DNA from: Hydractinia symbiolongicarpus
Lineage: Eukaryota; Cnidaria; Hydrozoa; Anthoathecata; Hydractiniidae
DNA length: 60,000 bases
Assembly: GCF_029227915.1 (NCBI RefSeq)
Contig: NC_079879.1
Location: 18,540,001-18,600,000 of the forward strand
Direction: 5' to 3'
The notes beneath the pieces were generated by a model. That model made no database searches. It was not told the origin of the DNA and saw only the letters and a program-made list of their open reading frames with translations. Below are positions 42,301 through 57,300 of the stretch, piece by piece; position 1 is the first letter of the stretch; the number at the start of each line of letters is the position of its first letter. Made by a program: the position numbers and the translations under genes.

Positions 42301-45300
42301 AAACTGTGATTGTCTGAGAGTAATTTTATTTATCATGTTATGAAATAAATATCTTTCACATAATAAAATAATGTTTCACGTTTTAAATAAATTTTAGACA
42401 CGAGTTATCATTTAAAAAAATAATTATTATGTGTATTCATGTATTGTATTATGAATTTTTCTTGGGTTATATTTGTATTAAAAGATCTTAAAAGATAAAA
42501 GATGCTTCATTTAATTTGCTAGTTTTAAAAACAAAACTTCAAAGGATTGTGCTTAATAAAGTGTACTGGAAGTGATTTTGTAAAATAGAAACAAAACGAA
42601 ACAGTCTCAAGTTTTTATTTCTTTACCTACATTAGCATTTTGTTCAATTCCTTAACCCCTTAAGCGTTACCTTTTAAAACAAAATCCATGCTTTTTTTCG
42701 GGTTATTTTAGCGAAAAAGCACATTTTTGACAATGGCAACTTAAACCTCAAAAACTCAAGAAATAGTAATAATATAATGATAAATATACTCTTGTAAGGT
42801 GTCATGAAGATACCATAATCAATTTTACACATTTTGAATACAAAACAGCAGCCCAGTAATTAAAAGTCATCCTCCAAAACCACATTTTTCATTTCTTCAG
42901 CTTAATTTTAGAGAATTCTTTGCAATTTCTGACGTCTTATGTCAACATTTATGTAAAAATTTGAGAGGATAGTATCAACAATTGTAAAAAGAAAGTATTA
43001 TGATGTTAATCATTGTTTTCAACCCTGATATAAAGCCCAACCTTTTTTATACAAGTGTACGTATCATAACATATCATATCATTGTACGTAAACATGTCCC
43101 AAATAAAATAACAACAGTGTCAGTGCTAAGAAAGTTCAATTGATGATATCTTTTAAAACATGGTGTTGCACAGAGAGACCAACATCACAGCACAGGCATT
43201 CATAGCGGCTTTCTTTTCGTACACCACGTTTCATACACACTATACGTCTGCGGGTAGCATTAGCCCTCTTCTCCGTAGCAGGGACATATGATGCAAAATG
43301 CTGTTCAACTAATTGAAATGTGTCGCCAAATAAACTTGGTCTGCCAACAGGGGTAAACACTTCACTGTCATATCCAAATTTTTTTGATCTTTTGGCTTGG
43401 TGAGAAATGTAAACGGTGAAAGATCACCACCAAGTTTATTATGCAAGATGCAACCACATCTTAGACTATTTCTTCAATATTTTGCTCTTTACTGGATACG
43501 AGCTCATCATTTTTTAATACTATTGGAGGCAGGTAATTCAGCTTCTGGGTGGTTTTTATTGAGACTCTTGTCTGTATCAGACATTGGAAGTCCACCATCT
43601 ACTTTTCCCTCAAGTACTACTTCCTCAACAGTTTCTGTGGAAATTTCATTATCAGGAGTGAAATTACTTTCATCAGAAGATGAATCCTCACTTAGTGAAG
43701 ATAATTCAGAGTCAGAATCAGAATCAAAATGATACTGGTCTAATTTCTCCCTAGAGCATGCAGGTTCTTTGGATGTTAACCTTTTCATTTGAAAGATAAA
43801 TTTATGTAGAAAATTTTACCGAAGGTCCCAACGTAATAATTCATCTCAAACTAAGCGATGTTGTGAAGTAACTAGGTTTGCGTAATATTACGTCAGAAAC
43901 AAAATATGCAAGTTAAAATTATTTTTTCTATCAATGAATTTAAATCACTGTGAGAAGGCGAGAAGTGAGTGAATCTTCATTCATCCTCGTACAAATCCTG
44001 TTAAGCTGTGTTTACGTGTGACATCACAAATCAACAAAATATGTTTAAATCAAGTTGGCTTTTGTTTAATAATGACGGCGACCGTTAATGTGATTATGTT
44101 TTCAGGGGGACAAATTGGGATAAAAAAAAAAAATAAAAAATTTAAAAAAAAAAATTATGCCACTTATGTCATATGTATGTTGTTTTTGTGAAGAATGTTT
44201 TTATTACAAAAAACATGCACGTTTTTTGTTAGTTCTCCTTTAAGTTAAATGGAAAACAAAAATCAAGGTTTAGCATTGTTTCAGCACGTAGCTACTGATT
44301 ATTATCATCATTCTCGGCTTAACGTCCGTTTTCCATGCTAGCATGGGTTGGACGGGGTATATTAATGTCCCTCTTCCAATCTGATCTAGACTGTGTTAGA
44401 TCTAAACTCAACTTCCTCTCTATCAAGTCTGTCCTTATAACCTCCTGCCAAGTCTTTCTCGGCCTGCCTCTGGGCTTTGCCCCAGGAACTATCAAGTCTC
44501 TACACTTTCTTACCCAATTATCCTCCTTCTTTCTTTATCCTCATTCTTTCCAAGTGCCCCAGCCAATTCAATCTTCTTATCTGGATAACATCTTTAATTC
44601 TACAGAGACTTAGCCTGCTTCTTAGCTCATCTGAACTCCTTCTGTCTCTCAGACTGGCATTACACATCCACCTAACCACTCTCATATCATTCCTTTCTAA
44701 ACGGTCAAGATCTTCCTGCTTCACTGCCCATGTCTCACTACCGTACAACATAACACTTCTTACACAGGCCTCATACAACCTACCTTTTAACTCAATTGAC
44801 AGGACTCTGCTAGTCAACAAAGGAAGTAACTCTCTGAACTTTTTCCAAGCAGAACCTATCCTGCAAGTAACACTTCTACCAACACCCCCTTCACTGCCCA
44901 ACATATCACCTAAGTAACAGAAGTTCTTAACTATCTCTAACGAGCCACTGTTGTACATCATTAAAGCTGGAAATACTTCATTCTCTATAATCTCATTTTT
45001 GCAACGCTTGCATACAAACTGTACGTCAGCTCTTAACCTTCCACTAATACTACTGCACTTCTTATGTACCCAATGCTTGCAAGTCTGACAAAAAATTGAG
45101 TTACTACCAACCCCTTTCGTGCAAACTCCACAAGGCCACTTTCCAACTACAAGGTCACACTTGGCTGCAATGCTACTAATCATGACTTTAGACTTTGCTG
45201 TGTTTACCTTTAGCCCTTTCTCTTCTAGTCCTTTCTTCCACTTCTCAAACTTTTTAACTAATTCTTCCATCGACTCTGCTATAAGAACCAGATCATCTGC

Positions 45301-48300
45301 ATACAATAACTCCCATGGACAACCTGTTCTGAACTCCATCGACAGCGCTTCTAAGACTAGAATAAACAACAAAGGACTAAGTACAGAACCCTGATGTACA
45401 CCAACATTTACACTAAATTCATCACTAAGTGAATCGTTAATCCTGACACAACTTCTAGCATTGCTGTACATAGACTGTACCATCGTAACTAGCCACTCAT
45501 CCACACCTAATTTTCTCATAGCCCACCAAATAACTTTACGTGGCACTCTATCAAAAGCTTTTTCTAAATCTACAAAGGCAAAATAGAGATTCTTTCTCTT
45601 TCCTAAATAATTTTCCTGAAGCTGTCTGAGTAAAAATATTGCATCTGTAGTGCCACACCCTGGAACAAAACCAAATTGCATCTTATCTATATCAATTCTT
45701 TCTCTAAGTAACTTATCAATCACTCTTTCAATAACTTTCATTACTTGATCAACCAACTTCAAACCTCTATAGTTACGCCTTTCTACCAAAGATTCAGAAC
45801 ATGAAATGCTTAACACAATATAATATAAACTTATAACAATCTAATATTTTATGCAATAGAAAAAGTAGAAATTAAATTAAATTTGTATCCCTCTTTTAAT
45901 AGTGGCGAAAATGTGTTTATTGAAAACAAGAAGTTGTTATCATTTTGCAATGTTTTTTTTCGAACCGATGCACTTGCTGAAGCAATACATTTGATAAACC
46001 AATGCCATTAATGATTTGCCTTTTCAATAGCACTGTTGTTGATTAGTTAGGTTAATAGTTCACTGCCAACTGGCTTTTTATGTTTCGAGATGAACTCATT
46101 AGGTTAGGGCATCATTAGGTTGTATATCGCAGAAGTCGCCGGTGACATGCTTCGAAAATGCTTGTCACCGGCACAGTTTAACATGAAGCAAAACTGTACA
46201 GTAGACTCAATTGTTAGAGTCTTTGCAGAACATCTCTCCTAACCAAAAACCGAGGGCCGGGCTGACTTATTGCCTGCTGGGCTATGAGAAAATTAGGTGT
46301 GGATGAGTGGCTAATTACGATGGTACAGTCTCTGTACAGCAATGCTAGAAGTCGTGTCAGGATTAACGATTCACTTAGTGATGAATTTAGTGTAAATGTT
46401 GGTGTACATCAGGGTTCTGTACTTAGTCCTTTGTTGTTTATTCTAGTCTTAGAAGCGCTTTTGATGGAGTTCAGAACAAATTGTCCATGGGAGTTATTAT
46501 ATGCAGATGATTTGGTTCTCAAAGCAGAGTCGATGGAAGAATTAGTTGAAAAGTTTAAGAAGTGGAAGAAAGGAATAGAAGAGAAAGGGCTAAGGGTGAA
46601 CACAGCAAAGTCTAAAGTCATTTTTAGTAGCATTGCAGCCAAGTGTGACCTTGTAGTTGGAAAGTGGCCTTGTGGAGTTTGCAGGAAAAGGGTTGGTAGT
46701 AACTCATTTTTTTGTCAGACTTGCAAGCATTGGGTACATAAGAAGTGCAGTAGTATTAGTGGAAGGTTAAGAGCTGACATTCAGTTTGCATGCAAGTGTT
46801 GCAAAGCTGAGATTATAGAGAATAAAGTATTTCCAGCTTCAATGATGTACAACAGTGGCTCGTTAGAGATAGTTGAGAACTTCTGTTACTTAGGTGATAT
46901 GTTGGACAGTGAAGGGGGTGTTGGAAGAAGTGTTACTTGCAGGATAGGTTCTGCTTGGAAAAAGTTTAGAGAGTTACTTCCTTTGTTGACTAGCAGAGTC
47001 CTGTCAATTGAGGTAAAAGGTAGGTTGTATGAGGCATGTGTAAGAAGTGTTATGTTGTACGGTAGTGAGACATGGGCAGTGAAGCAGGAAGATCTAGACT
47101 GTTTAGAAAGGAATGATAGAGAATGGTTAGGTGGATGTGTAACGCCAGTCTGAGAGACAGAAAAAATTCAGATGAGCTAAGAAGCAGGCTAAGTATCCGT
47201 AGAATTAAAGATGTTATCCAGATAAGATGATTGAATTGGCTGGGGCACTTGGAAAAAATGGAGGGGGATAATTGGGTAAGAACTGTAGAGACTTGATAGT
47301 TCCTGGGGCAAAGCCCAGAGGCAGACAGAGAAAGACTTGGTAGGAGGTTATAAGGACAGACTTGATACAAAGGAAGTTGAGTTTAGATCTAACACAGTCT
47401 AGACCAGATTGCAAGAGGGTCATTAATATACCCCATCCAACCCATGCTAGCATGAAAAACGGACGTTAAGCCGAGAATGATGATGATGATGTGTCGTGTG
47501 GGAGAAAGAAATTCTGGACTTCTTTTTAATACGATATACAATTTTTTAGACTATTATTACGAATCGAATGGTACCACAGTATTTCTGTAGCCTGAGTGAT
47601 TTTAGTTAGTGATAATGGCTTAACTTACTGAAAATCGAATGTAATTATTTTGTAGTTGCAATGAGTGGGAGTAGCTCAAATAAAATCAAAATTATCGTTG
47701 TTTAATAATTTCACAACAAAATCGCCGACGCAACTATGGTTTCTTTGTATTTTAAGTCGGCAATTACGTGGGCAGTGCTGAATGCCGACATTAATTTTAA
47801 GGGCTGCTCATACAATTTTAATTGAGGACTGTGTCGTTAATTGATGTTTCAAACTAAAATAAAAGGATTTAGCAGTTTCAAATTATATTTTATATGTAAT
47901 AATATCATTTCAGGAAATTTGGAATTTTGTCTTTATGTCTGAAATATTCTCTGTTAGGCATCAAGATAGGATTGGAAGAATTTAGTATCGTTTCATGAGA
48001 GATTTTATAAAATAGTATTTTGGCTCAGCCTTATAAATATCAAATATTGTTTATTATACATCTGGTAATAGTAATGCTAGCAAAGGTTAAGGAAATTTGT
48101 TTATCCATTTTATTAACTAACTTCCAAAATTTAACACATAAACATTATCAAAAAAATCAAAGTTAAAGAATATGCATATGAGCTGTCTTTTGTAAACCTG
48201 ACTTCTGTCTATTAATGATTCTGAGCGCGTGCACACATATTCAGCATAAAGGTTCCCAAATTAGCGAATTATGACGACAGAAAGAAAAAATATGCATTTT

Positions 48301-51300
48301 TTTGAATGATTATAATTTCATAACGACATTATTAGAAGAAAAAAATCGGGAACCTTTTTGAATTTAATTTATGCTGAATATAATGGTGTGAAAAACGAGA
48401 AGTCTGCGACGAAAAAAGAAGCCATTAAAAAAGAAGCCATTTTAAAACGTATGGTGAAAAAAAATTGGTGTGTGTTTATTTCATTATATTTTCTTTTTGG
48501 AAAATTACCATCTCACAAAAATAGCATCATCAAAAAAGTCTTTCATCAAGCATTCAGAAACAAAAAAACATAAAAAAAATATAAAAGTATTGATAAATTA
48601 TAAGGGTTTTTCTGAGACTACTCATCAAGTGAGTTTTTTCCTTTACAGTAACCTTAAAATATCTACATGAATGAACAATGATAAATTTTACATTTTAAGA
48701 GAGAAATACCCAGACAATATGAACAATTATCTCTTAGACGAACCTTAATAAATTAAACCTAAACAAATGAGGACAATCCATTTTATTGTAGTGTGTTTTC
48801 AAAAATGTCATTAGCTTTCTTTAGTACTTCACAAGCACAAAATGCTTTTTGTTTTTTACTTGCCTTCTTAAGCCTACCTACAAGAGCCCTTATAGACTTA
48901 TGCCAAGCATTCTCACCCAACAAAGCCTAACCTATAGAACAATCTTTTTTCCACAAACAAAGGGACAAGTAAAACAACATACAATTATTTGAACAATTGA
49001 ACACAAGTCAGAATTTTCTCCTTTTATTTGATGTATGGCCTCATTTTCAGTTATCATATTCTTTTAGATTGCTAGGATCAACCCTACTACTACTAACCCC
49101 TGTAAAGAACAGCCTCTTTACATGCATAAAGTTACTTATTATGTCTCGAAGTGTGGGGTAAGCAGATATGTAAATTTAGGTTTACTATGACTCTTAGTAC
49201 ATTCTGTAACTTGATATCACAAGGCCGGAAAGATGTGCTTGTTCAAAGGTTGAATTTTGACTCCTAAATAAGTGGCTAAACACATTAGATTCAGGTTATG
49301 CTGCTAAATAGCTAAGAAAAGGTTAAAAAAGTATGTTTATTATAAGGGAAAGGGTCATGTTAAAAACATAAATGGAGGAAGTGTATGAATTTTTAGGTGT
49401 ATGAGGCCATGCCAAAGCAAAATTAATAAAAATCTCTCTTTGTTTAAGTATTATTACCAAAAGATACCAACTGTTTTTTCGTCTTAAGTCATTCTTTTTT
49501 TTGCTAAGGAAAGAAAATAGAAAATGGTACACCACATGTTACCAATAGAAAAGGTTTACTGTTTATTATTTCTTTGTATTTCATTTTTTTTGTTATGGGT
49601 GAAAGAGCATGTGTTTGAGGAAAGTGTGAAGCATGCTTTAAAGAAATATTTGCTTATTATAAGAATCTCCTATTCTTATCACTTTTACGTTTTTTTGCAT
49701 GAATAAATTCACACCATAAAAACACTATGCTCTTTGTGTTTTCATAAACAAGCATAGTTATAAATGAAACATTAATTGCTTAAGAAGTAATCTGTTTATG
49801 TTTAAACTGTAGTCTTGCTAAAAAAAGGTTTTTGGTTTCAGAAAGAACATTTAAAATTTAATTATAGCCAAATTTTATTATTTACTTTGCTGGTTTTCAG
49901 TGTTGTCTTTTCATAGAATTATAATCGAAGTTTGTCTTTGCTAAGTATAAACTCAAATACATAATTAATATTAGCCAGTATGCTTTTCAAATCATCTATT
50001 ATTCATTTGCACACCTTTGAAGAAGTTTTCAACTGATTGGTAACAATGCTAAAGAATAATTTGAATGTAGAGTGAATGCACATAGTGGTGTCTGTGTTGA
50101 TTTATTTATGTTGTGTGTAAAAAATACCTGTTTCTTATGAGCAAATTATATACAAAGCTATAAAATGTTCTTTTCAAAGAAGCAGTTAGGTTTGTTTTAA
50201 AAAGTGTTTTACTAAAACTTTTGTGAAAGATATCAGGTCTACTTGTCAGCCATCTAGGTTCTCCTGTGTTATTTATGTTAATGATGAACCATGTGTTTAG
50301 CTTTAAAATATTGTTTTGGGTTTTTTGACATATTTAGTTAAAGGTTGTTGATTAGTTGCGAAGATTTGGTGTGCAGATATGCTGTTGTTATTTAAAGTAG
50401 AACAATCAATTTTTCTAATTAAAGTTCATTTATGTTGCCATTTTTCCTAACATTAACTTCTATTCCGGCCTAATATAGAAAGGCTATTTTTGGATATTTA
50501 TAGCAGAAGCAAAAGTCTTGTTGCTTAGTTTGCACCAGGAATTTATGGAAGGTTAACAGGTATAATTGTAACTGAGTTTAAAATCAAATTGCAACTTATA
50601 GATTGCACACTATAAGTTCAATAAAAGTGTTTTTAGTCAGTTAAAAAAACACATATGCAAAATAGAAGTTTTATAAGAAATATTAATGCTAATGTTAAGT
50701 GTATACCTTTCGGTGACTTTACACCAGCTGAATATTTAGAGCAAAATAGAGCAAAAACCTAGTTTTGGGTTAGGCCAATTTTCAGCCAGCAAGAACAAGC
50801 TCTCCAATCTTTCAACCATTTCTTTTACAAAATCAAGTGTTGCAGGTAAATCTTTGATGCATGCAAGTTTGTTCTAGTCTTAGAAGCGCTGTCGATGAAG
50901 TTCAGAACAGGTTGTCCATGGGAGTTATTGTATGCAAATGATTTGGTTCTCATAGCAGAGTTAGTTGAAAAGTTTGAGAAGTGGAAGAAAGGACTAGAAG
51001 AGAAAGGGCTAAGGGTGAACACAGCAAAGTCTAAAGTCATGATTAGTAGCATTGCAGCCAAGTGTGACCTTGTAATTGGAAAGTGGCCTTGTGGAAAGGG
51101 GTTGGTAGTAACTCAATTTTTTGTCAGACTTGCAAGCATTGGGTACATAAGAAGTGCAGTAGTATTGGTGGAAGGTTAAGAGCTGACATTCAGTTTGTAT
51201 GCAAGCGTTGCAAAGGTGAGATTATAGAGAATGAAGTATTTCCAGCTTCAATGATGTACAACAGCGGCTCTGTAGAGATAGTTGAGAACTTCTGTTACTT

Positions 51301-54300
51301 AGGTGATATGTTGGGCAGTGAAGGGGGTGTTGAACTGGGCCATTAATTTACCCCGTCCAACACCATGCTAGCATGAAAATGGACGTTAAGCTGAGAATGA
51401 TGATGATGAGAATGATAAAGTGTTGAGCATCATCTGTTGTTGTTTTGCAATTTTTTAACTTCTCTTTCATTGAATCACTTGAGGCATGGTCAGTGTCTTT
51501 AAGCTTAAAACTCGAAAGAGCAAAATTTTTTAATATTTGAGTTTAACTGTTTTGTGGTTTAATGTAAGTTTATGTCACAAATTTTGACTTCTGTGATGTA
51601 TGCACTATGGTTTTAAGTTAAAAGCAACCTATTAAGTACATTTGAACTCACATAAACCACTGACGTGTACCGAGTTTAATGGATTTTATTTTAAATTAGT
51701 TCAAAAAAGTAGTTTTATAAGCATACTATATGCAGGTACACTGATAGCTTGATGTTGTTGTTCATCTTGTTATCTTATAATTGAGATATAATATTGACTT
51801 TAATTGCTAGAAACTCATAGTAAATAATTTCTTACAAAATGCACACAAATTCGCATCAAGTTTTATTGAAGGTTTTTTAAAGAGAAGGTCATCAGACAGG
51901 ATTTGTTTTTCCCAATTTGTGAAAAAGTCTTGTAAATACAAAAATCACAACCTCACAACGTATATTTTACTTTTTTGCCAGAGAAAGACTTAAAAATCAT
52001 GATCTTATAACTTGCTTCCTTATTTTAGTAATTTTTTCGATGATTGTAATATGTAATGTCCAGAAACTTAAAAATTAGTTTTTAATGCGTTAGACTTCTC
52101 TATACATAGTACCAAACAGAAAATATAAACAAAAACATTTATTACATTAAAAATATACTGATTACTACAGCTAAAGTGCATTAGATGTAGGTGTTGTTAT
52201 AACTTGTTTTTATTAATTGCAGTTACAACCAGCAGATCAATCAATCAGGGCATAATTGCTTTGCTATATAGTCTTAACAAAAATTTAGATGGTGTGGACT
52301 TACGTAACTATGAAACGCAAAGTTCCAAAGAATCAAACTACTATTTACATTTTCACTCTGAAAAGATAAAATATTTTACCATCACTTTAGTTGTAGTAAA
52401 AGTTTTACTGAAAACTTTATTTATGGAAGAGTGCAAAATAAAAAAAAGCTGAATATGTGTTGTTATACTTTTTTTTGAGTTGAATTGAATAACTTGGAAT
52501 CTTAAAATGGCAGTAGTTTGCTCAGTCAACAGTTCAGTCAAGAGCACATTACGTCACGCATGCACAAACTTACACACAAATACTTTTATCTAAATAGTTT
52601 GTATACCTAGTTACGATATGGAAATGCACAATTTAGGCTTTACATATGGTCAAATCTCTATAGGTTGGAATAAAACAAGGTGATGATTAACCATCGTACA
52701 AATGAAATAGTTTCGTAACAAAATACTGCGTAATTTAACCTTTATGTGTTTTGATTTTAATATTTATGGTTGGAGACACATATTTCTATATGCTTTCCAA
52801 TAAGTTTGAGTTGTTACTATCACACATTTACTATCAGGTGTGTGCCAGGCTGTAAACATCACAGAAAACTTTATAGCATATTGTGAAGCCATTTCACCAC
52901 CCCCTAATTTTCCATTTATTTTCATTTTTCATGTGTATATGTGCGTAAGAATTTTGAAACACAGCAGGAATTGAAGTCAAAAACTTTTTAATGAGAAAAT
53001 ACTTTTCAAAGTTAAAAATACATATATTTAAATTATAAAATTTAAAGACTAATTATTTAAGTTAAAGTTAGGTTAAATATTTCTGCCTTTACTTCACATC
53101 TTCTTGTCGGTTTGTACTGTGGTTATGTAAACAATAACTTCTTTTTTTCTATATATATATTAAATGAATATTTAAAAGTGTAATAGTTATTTTATTTTTT
53201 TATCACAAAATTATAAAAGAATAGGAAGTATGACACCACTGATTAGCACTCCATCCATGTGTTTTCTTGTAATTCTGAAGCTATTTGTTCAAATACTTAT
53301 CAGGATAAAGTTTCTCATACAAACACGTCTCATTTCATATGACATTGATCTAGTTGTGAAATATTTCTGTGGAGTGGGCGAGTTATTTAAGCTAACTGAG
53401 AAATTTGTTTACCGTTCACAGTTTGTGCAAATAAAAGAAGCCAGATTTTACTTGCTTCATAAGGTTATAAAAAAATAACTGTATATTCTGGTTGGAAATT
53501 AAGTTTTCTAAGGTTATGGAAAGTGTTATATGTGGTTAAATATTTGTGGTTTTTGACTTTTGTCTTTTACCCATTGATTTTGAGTGACTTACAGTGGAAT
53601 TATTATACCAGGAGTCCTGTTTATTTTCTGGGTCAATTGGTTCAATTGGTTATGTTATAGATTCGAATTAAGCATTGAGTATTATATGTAGTTCTGGGTT
53701 TTGTTAATCGTCCATATTAGTTTTAGTTAATGGCATTGTTCTAGTTAATAGTTTGTTTACGTTAGTTAGAAATAAAAGGCGGGACAAAATGAGCAAACAA
53801 AACCAGTTGATAAAAGGAGTACAGGAAGTATCGATAATTTGTGAGTTTATTAGTTAGCAATTTGTCATAACAAGTTGGCATGGATACGGTTAGTTGTCAT
53901 TAAAAGGAGAAATGTTTCCAACTGGTTGCTAATTAATGAGAATTAGGTTGTAACAATAGGCATTAATGAGGTCATGTTTTTGATATATTACTGTGTAAAT
54001 AGAAAGATGAGTTTATTATATATTTCATAGTTATTACATAGAGGATAGTTCGATAAATCAGTGTCTTATCAGAAAGAAAAAGATAAGATTGGTGTGAAAA
54101 GTTTTGGTGGGTTAATAGACTATTCACTACACTATTCACTTTATTACATGAAAAAAGGGGTTGTCTAATTCTGTTTGCTTCATCATGAAAATATATAAGA
54201 GGAGCAGAAAGATGGCTGACATGTTTGTAACTGATATCTTTCCAAATGCTTGCAGCTCAAGCAACCATATAGATGTTTATAAAATACCAGAGGATGGATA

Positions 54301-57300
54301 TTTTGAAATTGTTACTATTCCGCCAGAATCTGTAATTATGAATACAACCAACAGTACAGAAAAGCACATTGTAAATACTATGCCGCAAAATGGACCCGTT
54401 ACTTTTAATAAGAGGGGAGGCAGCCGACGCAAAGCTCCACCTAAACCACCTAGAAGCAGTCGGTCTGATTCTAGTGCAAGTAGCATAAGTAGCACATCTG
54501 AAAACAGTGGTAGTGGTGCTTGTACAAGGTAAAAAAAAATTGGTTTGTAGAATTCTTTTTGTATATATGTGTAAATATTAGCTTTCTTAAAAGCTAATTT
54601 TTAAAGCGTGTGATTTTCTTTTTGTTCTTTAGTATTTCATTTATCAAATAATTATACTATTTGCTGTTTATCTATTTTTTTTTACTTTATAGAATGAAAA
54701 TTATATTTTCAGCAATTTTTTTTTAATTTTGAGAGGAAGATTTTGACATTATTTTGTGCTGTTTAGAATAACAAAATAACATAATACAGCAGATTAGCCT
54801 TTTGAATTGCAGTATTTTTTATGGCTGTTCCACCTCCTTGTTATTGAGTGGAAATGTAGTTGATTAGAGACGCATATTTGTACGTGCTACAACAGGCTTG
54901 TGGTTATTATTTCAAATCTCTCCATAGTTTTCTACTGTCAATGTGACACTGTTTTGCCTTATAAGTCGATGATTTTAGTATGATAAAATATATATTCCGT
55001 TAGATGTTTGTTTTGTACTATTTTTAGATGTTACATTGTCTTATTGTCTTAAGTAGAAACAACGCCACAATCCTTGTTTTCATCGTCTGTGTATAAACTT
55101 TCGTGAAACATGAAGTATATAAGTAGAAGACATGCGGAGAAGTGCTGTAATTCTAGCTTTCTGTTTTAACTGCCTATGGATTTTTTAAAAACTTCTCCAA
55201 ACCTTTTACAGTGTTGTAAATTAAAAAAAAAACCATGTTTAATTTTATATTGAGAAGACACGAGAAGGAAACGAAGTCGTTTCTCTACAGAGTCACATTA
55301 CAAGCAATCGTGGAAAATTACCTGTGTCAAGATTAGCCAGGGAGAAATCAAGAAAATAAAACTCAAAATTCTCTTAGGTCACGAATAAGTGGCCCTTGCT
55401 CTTATTTTTTTGTTTGCATTTAGGAAAACGTGTACAAACTGCAGCTGTGATCGAGATGAGCATGAAGTTGCACTGTCTGACATCATTAATGATTATAAAA
55501 TGAACCGACTTAGCCTCCACGACATGAATGAGAATATCACAACTGAGGAGCCAGACAGTGATGAATATCTGTGGGTTCCACCTGGTATTGATGATGATTT
55601 GGTATGTGTTATTGTCGTGTTTCTCTGACTAATCGCTGTGCGATATGTCGATAAAATGATAAAAAAATCTCCGTAATATCTTCTTTATCAGACGGACATG
55701 ATCTTATTAATGTTTTAAGTACTATATCGTAGAGGCAATAACTTTTCCGTCTTTTTTTATTCTACATAAACACATACATTGCTTTTAAATTAATTTATCT
55801 GGTGAATAGCTATGTATCTATTTTCTTAAATTCTGCACAGAAACACCAAATTTTTGCAATATAATATAATAGTCAGGTAAAGCAACAAAAAATGAATTAC
55901 CTTCTTAAGGCTATTTATTATAGCATTTTACCAAATACAGTCCCTTGTGTTGTTTTGCTTCCTCGCCAAAAGAAACTTTTGATTTTACTGTTATGTATTA
56001 TTTTACAGACTTTATATTACTTTACTGCCAACAAAATGGAAAATGCCATTATATATACCATGTAATACCACAAAATGTCTTTATGTGTATTTAAAAAATG
56101 TCTTTATGTGTATTTTTCAGGTTGAAGCGTTTATGTGTAGTCTTCACCCTGACAAAGTACCTAGCTTTAAAAATCATGACGGAATTAAATACCACAATAA
56201 ACAACTCATGCGACAAATTCCTCTTCAAGATTCCAACTTCGAAAATATTACCACGCTCTCATCGAAAGAAAAGTACTTGTTAGACGCGTTCAAACGCGAG
56301 CGAGATGCAGAAATGGCGACAGCTAAAGTTATGCGATCTACGGATTACCACGTATGAGTTTAGAGTTCTTTTCTCCGCGGCCTCGCACAGATAACCTTTG
56401 TTAAGGTTAAAAAAAAGAATTGTGGTTATGTATCCTTTTTTTATAACTCTGTAGAAATGTTCAAGCTGTCGAAGATCTATCAATGCCGGTGACGTGTGCG
56501 TAAACGCCGTCAAGCTGGGAGATTCTGCCGTCTGGCATCCGTCTTGTTTCTCATGCGCGACTTGTGAAGAAATGCTGGCTGATTTGATTTACTGCTTTCG
56601 TGATGGGCAAATCTTTTGCTTACGTCATCACGCGGAGCAGATCAAACCAAGATGTTGTATGTGTGACGAGGTAAGTATGGCGGGAGAAATTCTGATATAT
56701 TGTTGTGTAACGTTTCTGGAAGAAAATATTGACCCTCTATTCTCTTTTCAGCTCATTTTTGGTGGCGAGTACATCCGCACTGACGAAAAATCTTACCACT
56801 CGCAACACTTTGTGTGCTGTCAATGCGAGAGAGAGTTAAGCGGAGAGCAACATCTGGTTGATCAAGGCTTGCCTATTTGTATATCTTGTTATGATAACAA
56901 GTACGCTAGTATCTGCCACATGTGTCATAAAACCATAGGTAAGCGAGGCAAATGTTCTCTTTTTTGCTTTGTTTTCAGATTCTCCAGCCTCGTCCTTTTA
57001 AAGCAGTAAAATTGTGAGAATAAAGCGTTTTGCATGACCGTTCAAAATTGGTTGTAATTGCGTTTTTTACACTCACGATTTCCCTAAAAAATCCTAATTT
57101 AACAGCCATTATGTTTTTTTGGAACTTCACCACTCCGCGACCTTACGTGTAGAGATATGTACGCAAATGTTTCAAGATACCTGTCGTCTTGTGCGTGAAA
57201 AGATTTGTCGATAGCTTTTGCAATTTTAACAAATAAGAAAAGGGAATGTCGAACAAGTTTTGTTTGTATCATGAAGTCATTGATTTGATTTTTTGTTTTT

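Noticed and set aside
43397-43732. 111-codon plus-strand frame
   Set aside because: Antisense shadow of the piggyBac-type N-terminal relic, whose acidic Ser-rich reading is the meaningful one.
43881-43892. CGTAATATTACG, containing the nonanucleotide TAATATTAC used at some ssDNA-virus origins
   Set aside because: No stem-loop of the right form, no Rep gene and an AT-rich background. Chance is sufficient.
44335-45394. Plus-strand frames over LINE copy 2
   Set aside because: Reverse reading of the reverse-transcriptase ORF; similar shadows appear over every copy.
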